From NCBI GenBank assembly GCA_963575745.1, contig CAUYUJ010015763.1, forward strand, positions 187,501-251,500: DNA of 64,000 bases. The letters run 5' to 3'. The stretch comes from Prorocentrum cordatum (taxonomy: Eukaryota > Sar > Dinophyceae > Prorocentrales > Prorocentraceae). Below, piece by piece: positions 19,301-27,640 of this stretch (the first letter of the stretch is position 1; each line of letters begins with the position of its first letter). The notes below the pieces were generated by a model, which worked only from the letters and a program-made list of their open reading frames with translations, made no database searches and was not told the origin of the DNA. The translations under genes and the position numbers were made by a program.

Positions 19301-19829
19301 GCTCAACTGCCCCAGGGGAGGCGGCCCGACGCGACGCCACAATGCCATTCGAGACGCCGTGGCGCTCTGGCTGCGCGAGGTGGGCCATCGTGCCCTGCTG
19401 GAGCAGGTCATCCCAGAGTGGTACACGGAGGAGCAAGGGGCGGCCACATTGGACGTGGTCTACCATCGAGGCATCCATGGCCGAGTTTGCCTCGACATCA
19501 GCTTGGTGGGCGGGGTGGCAGTGGCCCAGACGGGGCGGCCGCGCCAGGCAGCCCTGCAGCGCAGAGAGAAAGTGAAGCACCGTAGGTACCCATTTTCGGG
19601 CCTGGTGCCCTTTGTCCTAGATGTCAACGGCCGCTGGGGCGCAGAAGCGGAGACGCGGCTGCGCCGTGCCGCAGGGGAATTGGCTGAGGCCGAACGGCCC
19701 GCGGCTCGTGCAGCCCTGCGGTCGGCAGTAGCCAACGCCCTGCAGGGACAAATTGCGGAGCAGGTCGCCCTGGCGACGGAGGACGCAGCGAGACTGGATG
19801 CAGGGGCCGCCCCGAGCGCCCAGTCTTGA
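16391..19829 (+). CDS. LINE reverse transcriptase with restriction-like endonuclease (3' part of interrupted ORF)
   Basis: Frame open from 16392 to TGA at 19827-19829, broken by one TAA at 18846-18848. RT motifs: VVAVDLGDAF (Asp at 17859), LDQGCPMSPG (motif B, Gln at 18033) and AFLDDAY (catalytic Asp pair at 18147-18152). After the stop the frame continues with a Cys/His cluster (CTCQNRP, AQHGPTCG, LNCP), RRHN at 19332-19343, and two Asp residues, TLDVV (19452) and CLDISLV (19494), spaced 14 codons apart. RHN followed by D-x13-D is the signature of the restriction-like endonuclease of R2/CRE-type LINEs, which nicks target DNA to prime reverse transcription. The N-terminal part lies at 8371-8950. 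The TAA suggests inactivation or readthrough. Confidence 0.82.
16521..16573 (+). repeat. GGGGCAGCCC-core hairpin, copy 2 (degenerate)
   Basis: Core GGGGCAGCCCT with arms GGCAAGGGGC and GGCCCCCTGCC. Pairing is imperfect. Confidence 0.55.
17309..17353 (+). repeat. Core-GGGGCCGCCCC hairpin, copy 3
   Basis: Core at 17325-17335. Arms CCCTCTCCCAGGCAC and GTGGGCCAGGGGGAGGG pair imperfectly. In frame it encodes GTGAAPRG between the LINE N-terminus and its RT domain. Confidence 0.65.
18450..18479 (+). repeat. Core-GGGGCCGCCCC hairpin, copy 4
   Basis: Perfect 8-bp arms GGCGGCGC and GCGCCGCC around C-GGGGCCGCCCC-GA. In frame it encodes GGAGAAPSAA, after the RT catalytic core. Confidence 0.85.
19791..19826 (+). 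repeat. Core-GGGGCCGCCCC hairpin, copy 5, ending at the LINE stop codon
   Basis: Arms AGACTGGATGC and GCGCCCAGTCT around A-GGGGCCGCCCC-GA. The arm sequence is unlike any other copy. The right arm ends one base before TGA at 19827. Confidence 0.85.
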
Positions 19830-20535
19830 CTAGCTGTGGCCCCGCCCTGCTTGCATGCGAGCACTGACCCACCTCTCCCCTTCCTCTTTCCCGCAGCCCT
19901 GAGTGGTCATAAAAATGTGCCATCTCTGCAGTGTGCGAGGTTTCGCTCAGTCTCCAGGTCGCGCACACAGCGCGCTTCTGTAGTGTCATGTTTGGTATGC
20001 GCGCCATGGTGTGTTGCCTCCTTGCTTTGCGCATGTTGTGGTCTCGACATGCCTCATCTTTGATGCTCGTCATCTCTGGCATGAGGTGGTCTCGCTGCCC
20101 ATCGGGGATGAGCCTTCATGCAACCAACAGTACCTGCCCTAGGCCGCTGGCTAAAGAGGCGTCAAGAGGCGTTGAAGATCGGGGCCTCCCCGCGGGTCCT
20201 GGGGCCGTCGGCTGCCCGCCGCCCGCTTTGTCGCCCGCCCGCGACGTGGTTGCCTCGTCCCCCTCCCCCCTCTCCTGCCCGTCCAGGGCCCCGCACGGGG
20301 GTCAGGCCGTTTTCCGCCAACATAATGCACGGGCCCCACGCATCTGGAACCGCTGGCTTCAGCCCATCGTCTTCCTGTGTCACCGTTGTCCCGCCCTGGC
20401 AGTTGGCCTCCCCATTTTGGTCCGGTGCACAGCCCCCTCCCCTCCCCCTCCCCCCCGTCAGCTGTTTGGCTCGTGGGTAACTGCCTCGCACATTCTCTCG
20501 AGCTGCACCTCTCGTGCCATCCACCCGACCAAGTG
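19830..20535. other. Spacer between the LINE and the zinc-cluster gene
   Basis: No gene recognised. It probably contains the LINE 3' untranslated region and the leader of the next gene. It is C-rich and pyrimidine-biased at 20220-20460. Confidence 0.45.
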
Positions 20536-20760
20536 ATGGCGCCCAAGTACTCGAAGCCTGTGCCGATGCCGTGGCCCGCAAAGACGTGCGCCGCGGGGGA
20601 GGCACCAACCTCCAAAGCAAGACCGATGCAGCGCCCTGTCCAGCAGGTAAGCTTGTCGGAGAGCGAAGGCGAGGAGTACGACATGGTGTCCGAGGCGGCG
20701 ACCTTTCGGACGGCACCTACGGTGCACGCGGGATCAGCTACCCCCGCTGAGGACGGCGAT

Positions 20761-20802
20761 GGAGGCGGCGGTACGGGGGCCGCCCCCAGTGCCGCCGCCT
20801 CC
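20761..20802 (+). repeat. Core-GGGGCCGCCCC hairpin, copy 6
   Basis: Arms GGAGGCGGCGGTAC and GTGCCGCCGCCTCC pair over 14 bp with one T-G position. In frame it encodes GGTGAAPSAA in the N-terminal linker. Confidence 0.88.
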
Positions 20803-21718
20803 GATGGCGCCTCGGCGATGCCTGCATCGGCGGTGGTGCCAGTGACATCAGCCGCCCTGGCGGCGGCAGCCACGTATGCCGACTTCACCACAGAGCAGCG
20901 GCGCGGGCTGGAAGCGCTCGCCCTCGCGCTCCACAACCTTCAGCTGAGGGGGCATGCTGTGGGCGGCCGTGGCGGCCGTGGGACGCGCAGCGAGGCAGAC
21001 GTGGAGCGCGCCGTGGACGACGGGACCGCCAGCGAGGCCCCGAGTGATGCGACCACGGGAGCCCTCAGCGGCCGCGGAGGCAAGCGCCACCGCCGACGCA
21101 GCAACAAAGCCGTCTACGGCCAGGCCCCCCAGCCGAGCGACGGCGCACCAGCCGCGCTCGAAGACGTAGAGATGATGGCGGAGGAGGACTACGCTGAGGC
21201 GGGCTACGTCCACTGCATGGGCGCGTACTGGGCCCCGCCGCAACGCCTGGGCTGGTGTCGGAAGTGCACGGCGCTGGACGACTGGAAGATCATGGCGGTG
21301 GAGTACGTGGACGAGCTCAGCTGCGCGGAGATGCGCCGCTATGCGGAAGCCAAAGAGCACAACAAGAAATACCCCGATCTGAGGAGTGGCAAAGAGGGGC
21401 AGTACAAGCTGTACATGTGCTCGAACTGCGCGGCAACGACGCAGGGCATCTCCGAGCACGAGGCCGCGACGCGCGCTGCGCGCGCGAACAAGGGCCCAGG
21501 CCCCATTGACCATGCCGCCAAGCGGGTGGCGAAGTTCCGTGCGAGCTTCGACTACATCAAAGAGGGCATGGACGTCCTGGTGGGGTTCGCGCTCTCAGAG
21601 GAAGGCTTGCTTGCCCTGCGGAGGTCAACGGAGGGCGCGGGGGCGGGCATCGACCCCGAGAGCGCAGGCGCCCCCCCAGCCACGGAAGAAGTGGCGAGGG
21701 ATGTGGGCCGCCCGATGG

Positions 21719-21772
21719 CGAGGGAGGCGGGGGCGGTGCCAGGGCCGCCCCGCGCGCCACCCCCGCCCCTCG
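21719..21772 (+). repeat. Core-GGGCCGCCCC hairpin, copy 7
   Basis: Long imperfect arms CGAGGGAGGCGGGGGCGGTG and CGCGCCACCCCCGCCCCTCG. It is read in a different codon phase from copy 6, giving VPGPPRAP. Confidence 0.75.
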
Positions 21773-22865
21773 AGGAAGAACCTCCCAGTGATGAGGAGAA
21801 CGACCCTCAGCCCGACGTGGACGCGGAGGACCGGGGGCCCCAGCTGACCGAAGTCAAGACCGTGAAGGAGGTAACGGACATCGAGCCCTTGCTGCGGCTC
21901 GGCCTTTCCAAGAAGTCGCTGAAGCGCATGGCGCGGGCATATGGCGTCCTCAAATTCGAGGCCATGCGCACCCACATGCTGGGCGGCCTGGGGCCCATCC
22001 TGGAAAAGAAGGAGGACATGGTGAGGGGCGCCGAGGCGCGCGCTGAACGAGGAGGCGGAGGTGGATGTGGGAAGGCTGAAGGGGGGTCTCCTGGAAGCCT
22101 CGGGGATCGCAGATGCCCACCTGGGACACAAACGTGCCTGGAAGGAGGAGTGCCAGGGCAACACCGCGGCGCAGGAGGCCTACCGCCGCATGGGCGACTA
22201 CACGGACCAGTTCTACCGTGGCAAGGGCTTCACGTTCAACATGTACTACAAGTGCGCGACCAACAAGACCTGGGATAATCCCAGGGGGTGCTGCTCGGTG
22301 ATCCGCTCGGATCGCTGGTCACAGCTGCTCTCATGCGCCCAGGAGGCAGCGGGAGAGACGGGCCAGCGCTGGTACTGCCACTGCGGTGCGCGCTACTCGA
22401 CCTCCTATGGAGTCTGCGTCGGGTTCATAGAGGAGGAGTCGGATCCGCCACACGCGTACTACATGCACGCGGAGCATCCCGAGGAGGACATCCGCGACCT
22501 GAAGGCACTGCTGCGCTACGACAAGCTCAAGAAGGAGGGGATCCCAGTGGTCAACGCGGTGGACCTCCTGAGGTAACTGCCCAAGGTTGAGCCGCTGGCG
22601 GTTGGCACCGTCTTCAAGCGCTATGCTCCACACCAGGCACAGTGGGAGGGCCACTATGTGCTGATGGAGGGGCTCACCTGGGAAAGCTTGCCCACGTTCG
22701 AGTGGACCGACCTCTACGCGCAGGTCGCCCGGGGACTGAACGACCCTGAATGGGCGGGCTACAGCAAGAAGGCGCGGAACAGAGCCAAGAGGGAGCGCCT
22801 GGAGATGGCGCGCAGGGAGTTGGCGCTCTACGAACGCCGCCACAACCTGAAGGAGGGCAGCCTCT

Positions 22866-22914
22866 CGGGTGGCGGGGGTGGCACAGGGGCCGCCCCGCGC
22901 GCCACCCCCACTCG
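22866..22914 (+). repeat. Core-GGGGCCGCCCC hairpin, copy 8
   Basis: Inner arms GGGGGTGGCAC and GCGCCACCCCC (one mismatch), with outer pairing CGGGT/ACTCG. In frame it encodes GGTGAAPRAT before the Pro-rich tail. Confidence 0.85.
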
Positions 22915-23465
22915 CAGCGCCAGCGCCCCACCAGCGAGCGGGGCCCGCGGCAGCGAGGACCCGCCACCACCGCCAGCTGGAGTCCCGCCAGAGGCCGCGG
23001 CCATCATGGGCCCCCCGCCGCCGCCGCCGACGGCGCCCCCTGATGCGCCGCCGCCGCCGACGCACCCGCCGCCGCAGACGGACTCGCCCCCGCAGCAGGC
23101 CCCAAGCGCTGCAGCCCTGAACGTGGCCCTCGGTGAAGACCTTGAGCGTCAGATCTTTGGGCCCGCGGGGCAGGCGGGGGGCAGTGGCGACCTCGGCGGG
23201 GAGGCGCGGGCGCTGCCGTCGCAGGTCTTCGCCGCCATCGCGCAGGGAACAGGCCAGCAGGCCTGAGGAATAATGAGTACATGCCAAATTGTCTACTTGC
23301 TGCGTTCTGTAGCGCGGCGGGCCCATAGCGGCGCCCCCACCCGCGTGGCGTCGCATGTAACCTGTGCCTAGGCTAGGCAATTGGCTACCTGTGCACTCTG
23401 CCACCTTGGCTCGCCAACTGGCTTGCCATCGCGGCCCCCTCACGTTCACTTGCGCTCGTTGGCCT

Positions 23466-23502
23466 CGCTGGCGGTGCTGGGGCAGCCCCGTGTACTGCAG
23501 CG
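23466..23502 (+). repeat. GGGGCAGCCCC hairpin, copy 9
   Basis: Arms CGCTGGCGGTGC and GTACTGCAGCG pair with one gap. Confidence 0.65.
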
Positions 23503-23575
23503 TCGCCGTCGGGCGCCTGGCCATTTTGGCCTGTCATCCTGGCCTCATCTCGCGCCTTCATGCGCTCGTAGGCTT

Positions 23576-23617
23576 GGGTGGCGGCACTGGGGTCGCCCCG
23601 TGTGCTGCTATGCTGCC
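23576..23617 (+). repeat. GGGGTCGCCCC hairpin, copy 10
   Basis: Left arm GGTGGCGGCAC; right arm GTGTGCTGC then ATGCTGCC. Pairing is partial. Confidence 0.6.
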
Positions 23618-23743
23618 GCCTGCGCCGTACTTTTTGCTGTAGGGACAAGCTGCTCTCGGCCAGGCGCCAGTTGCTGCATGCACGTCAGACCTGCCCTTGG
23701 CTTGTCATTCAGGCCTAGCCTCGCGTCTTTCCGCGCTAGTCGG

Positions 23744-23790
23744 CCTGGGTGGCGGTACTGGGGTCGCCCCGTGTGCTGCTGTGCCGCTGC
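23744..23790 (+). repeat. GGGGTCGCCCC hairpin, copy 11
   Basis: Left arm GGTGGCGGTAC; right arm GTGTGCTGC then GTGCCGCTG. Similar to copy 10, so these two may be duplicates. Confidence 0.6.
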
Positions 23791-23968
23791 TGGCGCTTCA
23801 CCTTGGGCTGTTGGCCCAACTGCCCACGGTGCGAGCGCCTGACGTTGCAAGCATGTCAGACCCGCCCTCTCACCCAGAAGAGGTGCGCGCTACATACTGG
23901 TAATGAGGCAGCCACAAGGACGCTCTTCCCTAGGTGGTTGAGCCATGGTGATGTGGTGCACGAGTCCG

Positions 23969-23997
23969 CCAGTAGTAGTAGTAGTAGTAGTAGTAGT

Positions 23998-24047
<50 letters not shown>

Positions 24048-24067
24048 TAGTCGTAGTAGTAGTAGTC

Positions 24068-24142
<75 letters not shown>

Positions 24143-24149
24143 CAGCTTA
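23969..24149. repeat. (AGT)n/(AGC)n microsatellite
   Basis: AGT repeats, a central AGC run at about 24000-24032, then AGT to 24149. Confidence 0.95.
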
Positions 24150-24360
24150 ATACCTACATCTACATCTAGACCTACATCCACATATGCACCTACAGCTACG
24201 TATACATGTACACATGCATCTACATCTACATCTACATATACAACTACACTCACATCTACATAAGACCATACATATACACATACATGTACATCTACACATA
24301 CATATACACCTACATCCACATCTACACCTACACCCACATCCAAATCTACAAATACACTTT
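24150..24360. repeat. Degenerate (CTACAT)n-like repeat
   Basis: Hexamer-like words TACATC, TACACC and TACATA repeat across about 210 bp. Confidence 0.8.
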
Positions 24361-25075
24361 CGCATTGGTTTTGCGTTTGCTTTGCATTGTCGTTGCTATT
24401 GTTCTTGCCTTTACGTGTGCCTTTGCCTTTGCGTTTGCCTTTGCTGTTGCTGGTGATGGTGTTGTTGCTGTTGGCTTTGCTATGCTATGCTATGTTGCGC
24501 TATGATATGTTATGCTATGCTACGCTATGTGTTGCTGCTGTATGTGCTATGAAATGCTATGTTATGGTATGCAATAGTATGCTAGTATGCGCGGTGATAT
24601 ACTGAGCGAAGCTATGATTTGCTATGCGGCGCCAGGTTATGCTATGATTTGCTATGTTATGCGGCGCTATGGTATGTTACGCTATGATATGCCATGCTAT
24701 GCTAGGATACGCAATGCTATGACATGCCACTGTTGCACTAAGCCAAGCTAAGCTGGGCTAAGCTCAGCTAATCTGAGCTTAGCTAGGCTATGCTAAGCTA
24801 AGCTCGGCTAGGCTAAGCTCAGCTAAGCTAAGTTAGGTTGGGCTAAACTAAGATGATATAAGCAAAGCTAAGCTAAGGGGGCGTAGCTGGGGGAACCGCG
24901 GGGCGGATGCCGGGGGAGCTGCCCGGGGCGAGCCCCACTGCCTGGCCCTTTGAGCACATAGAGTAAGACACCCTTCTAGGCAGAGCCTAGGTAGGGAACT
25001 AAGGTAAGATGAAGCTCAGCTAAGGTAAGATGAAATAAGCTAAGCTAAGATGAGACAAGCAAGGCGAAGCTAAGG
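24361..25075. repeat. Succession of short-period repeats: TTTGCC, TATGC, AAGCT
   Basis: TTTGC/GCTTTG words to about 24480, then TATGC pentamers to about 24720, then AAGCT pentamers to about 25075, interrupted by one copy of the 128-bp direct repeat. Confidence 0.8.
24870..24998 (+). repeat. Direct repeat pair, copy 1
   Basis: Copy 2 lies at 25067-25194. Shared words include CTGGGGGAACCGCGGGGCGG and CCCTTCTAGGCAGAGCCTA. Both are embedded in AAGCT pentamer DNA. Confidence 0.8.
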
Positions 25076-25194
25076 GAACGTCACTGGGGGAACCGCGGGG
25101 CGGATGCCGGGGGAACCGCCCGGGGCGTGCCCCACTGCCCGGCACTTTAAGCACACAGAGCAAGAACCCTTCTAGGCAGAGCCTAAGTAGGGAA
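25067..25194 (+). repeat. Direct repeat pair, copy 2
   Basis: Partner of 24870-24998, offset about 197 bp, roughly 88 percent alike by eye. Confidence 0.8.
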
Positions 25195-26640
25195 AAGCGA
25201 ATATACTAAAAAGTGCAAGTTTCCCTGGGAGGATGGAGCACTGTTGCGGGTCCTCTTGGATTGGTTTTGGATCGACGTGGGCGCCTCCCCTCTAGAGCCG
25301 CCTTGACGGCGGTCTGGGGAACCTCTTGACCCGTCTGGGAGCGTTGGAAGCCCCAAATCCGTCAACAAACTAAAAGACAATATCTAAATTTGGCCTCTCG
25401 GAACACTCGTTGGGCTGCTGTTTGAACCTTCTTGGGCCGTCTGGAACCTCTGGAAGCCGTCTTCAGGGCAGCTCGGGGCAATCTTGGTCCGTCGGGACGG
25501 CTGTCTGATCGGCCTGGGACCTGTTTGGCGGCCCCCAACAGCGGGCCGTGGCCCCGAATAGAAAGGTGCATGGGCAGGAAAAGTAAGCGCCGCCGCTGCC
25601 GCCGCCAGGCGCTGTGAAACTATGAAGCCACCCGGCGTCGCCAGTTCCACGGGCAGGTGGTCTCTAAAAATCTGTTCGTGCAAGCCCTTCTCGCTAAATT
25701 TTCGGGCCCCGGGCCTGCTCCCCCGGCCCCAGCGACAAGGGTCGCTGCCGCTCCACCCATTGACAGAGACAAAGAAAACCTGTGCCAATCAGGCGGCGTC
25801 CCAGGAACGGTCTCAGGTTTTTGGACCGGAAAGCGCATGTAGACGTACATGAAGGTTTCTGGGGAAGCCTCTCAGAAGCCCGTTGGGGCCCTCTTGGGGG
25901 TCTCCTGGGGGCTTCCTGGGAACCTCGGGGGGCCTCTTGGAAGCCTCTTGGGGGTGCCTCTGGGGGCCCTTGGGGGCCTGCCGCGGGCGTATTGGGGGGC
26001 TCTTTGGGCCTCTTGGGAGTCTCCTAGGGGCCTCTTGGGGGCCTCCTGGGGCGGGGGAGCTGGAAGGTTCAGTTGGGTGTCCCGTCTTGGGCCCCTCTTG
26101 GGGCCGTTCGGGGACGCGTTTGGGCCGTCCTGGGCGCCTCTTGGACTGTCGGGGGCCCCTTCCGGGGCCGTTTTGGGGCTCTCTTGTGGGCTTCGTGGGC
26201 CGTCTTGAGGCGGTCTATGGAGAGTCGGAGGTCGTAAAGGACGGTACGAAGGCAAAAAAATAGAATATGGTAAAAAATTACGTTTGACGAAGGGAGCGGG
26301 GCTATGTTTGCTTCCCGGGGCCGTGTCGGGGGATCTCTTGGAAGGGTCTTCGAGCGTCTTGGAGGCGTCCGGGGCGGTTCGAGACGCCTCTTGAGCCGCC
26401 GGAGACCGCTGGATGTTGTCTTCAGGGTGGCTGTGGGCGGCATGGGGCCGCCTGGGCGGCCGTCTGGGCGTTCCGGGGGCCGACCTGGGGCCCGGCGGGG
26501 AGCGGGCCGGGCCCCCCATTTGTGGTCGGGGCTGCGGCCCCGGGGCCCCGGGGCCCGGTGCGGCGTTATATGTAGATTCAACCGAACAACAAACGACACT
26601 TGCCAAGCCAGCCACGCGGATAGCACGGAAGGCTGAGGCC
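25195..26640. repeat. Region of degenerate GGGCCTCTTGGGG-type repeats, no gene
   Basis: Short-period, irregular repetition of CCTCTTGG, GGGGGCCTC and CCGTCTTGG, densest at 25860-26230. Open frames across it lack domain features. Confidence 0.5.
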
Positions 26641-26644
26641 CTGG

Positions 26645-26850
26645 GTGGCAGGGCGGCAGAAAAGCTCAAATCGCATTTTTTGACTGTTCGAAAATGCGTT
26701 TTGGGCCTCCTTGTGGTTCTCGTAGCCTCCAGGGCTGCACTGGGGACGGAAAGGCGGCGGAAAATTCCAAATCTAATTTTTGGTCGGTTCGAAAATGCGT
26801 TGTGGGTTTCCACGGGACCTCGGGGCCTCCAGGGCCGAACTGGGGGCGGC
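26645..26850. repeat. Two-copy tandem duplication, about 102-bp unit
   Basis: GTTCGAAAATGCGTT occurs at about 26686 and 26787, with similar flanks (GGCGGCAGAAAA / GGCGGCGGAAAA upstream, CCTCCAGGGC downstream). Confidence 0.7.
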
Positions 26851-27229
26851 GGCCGGGGCTGGGCCCCCACCATCCTGCGCGCGCCCGGTGAATGCGCGGG
26901 CGGCGCCCTTGCCTTCCCACTTGTCCTTTGGGATGACCCATGCCAGGAGTGAGTGGTCCTTACTGTCACAGACCGTAGTCCAAGCGTTTTCTATCCTGGC
27001 GCTGAGGAATCGCCCGCTGTCGCCAGAGCCCCCTGGTCCAGGGGGCACGATGCTGTCGACTGGTCCGTCGAGGGCACCATGCGTAACGTCTGGGCCCAGC
27101 TGCTTCCCCAGCTCGTCGGGTAGCTGGGCCCAATGGCTCCCCTGGCCCCATGGTTCCTCCTGACTCCTGGCTGAACTGAACCTCCAAACGCCTTCATATG
27201 ATCATGTAGACGCACACGCGCACACGTCA
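26851..27229. other. No gene recognised
   Basis: Short frames only; no motif. Confidence 0.4.
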
Positions 27230-27640
27230 TCTGCAAAAACCGAGAACCCAAATGGAACCGGCTGAAACGGAACCGCCCTCTGAATGGGAATCGCCTCAAA
27301 CAGCTCCGAAGACGGAACCGTACTGAACCGAACCAATTTCCCCCGAAACCAAAAGGCATGAACGGAACGGGGGACACGCTGGTGCCGTGCCAAAACAAGT
27401 GTCAGGGCGGAGCGGGACCGCTGGATAGTGGGGGAAGAAGGAAACGAGGAAACGGGCGCGGCAGGTGCTGTGCCGAAATAAGGGGATCGGAGCGAAGGGG
27501 GCGCGCTGGCTGGTGGGGGAGGGGGGGGAAAGGGGGCGGCGCGCGGCGCCGCGGCGCCGGTGCCACGCCGAAAAGAAGAGGTCTGGGCGGAGGGGGCGCG
27601 ATGGCTAGCGGGGGAGGGGGAGGTGGGCTGGCTGCAGAGG
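27230..27640. repeat. Degenerate GGAACC repeats followed by three units of about 85 bp
   Basis: GGAACCG words repeat at 27240-27345. Larger units begin near 27386, 27466 and 27559 with GTGCC...AAAA then CGGAG.GGG and TAG(T/C)GGGGGA. Confidence 0.6.

Larger units (their letters stand above)
20536..23266 (+). pseudogene. Zinc-cluster protein of unknown function, frameshifted and with one stop
   Basis: ATG at 20536 opens MAPKYSKPVPMPWPAKTCAA. An acidic, Ala/Gly-rich N-terminus leads to a zinc-ribbon-like region, LGWCRKCTALDDW (about 21250-21288) and LYMCSNCAATTQ (about 21408-21446). A helical piece (LLRLGLSKKSLKRMARAYG) follows. Near 22035 continuity needs a switch to another plus frame, which carries a second Cys-rich region (MYYKCATNKTW, RGCCSVIRSDRW, WYCHCGARYS) and meets TAA at 22574. 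The same frame continues through LARGL-type charged helices to a Pro-rich tail ending at 23266. I do not recognise the family. Adjacency to the LINE and shared hairpins suggest a retroelement-linked or multicopy gene; a host gene is equally possible. Confidence 0.62.
23267..23925. repeat. Downstream tract with tandem units carrying three hairpins
   Basis: Loosely repeated units begin near 23419, 23522 and 23697 (GGCTTG(C/T)CAT... then a GCGCT(C/A)GT word) and each ends in a GGGG(C/T)(C/A)GCCCC hairpin. No gene is recognised. Confidence 0.6.

Noticed and set aside
23516-23545. GCCATTTTGGC resembling the dinoflagellate spliced-leader core
   Set aside because: Only 11 consecutive bases match and the flanks diverge. 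It also forms part of a GGCCATTTTGGCC near-palindrome within a repeat unit.
25872-26969. 365-codon minus frame
   Set aside because: Arg/Pro-rich shadow of degenerate GGGCC repeats; no domain.
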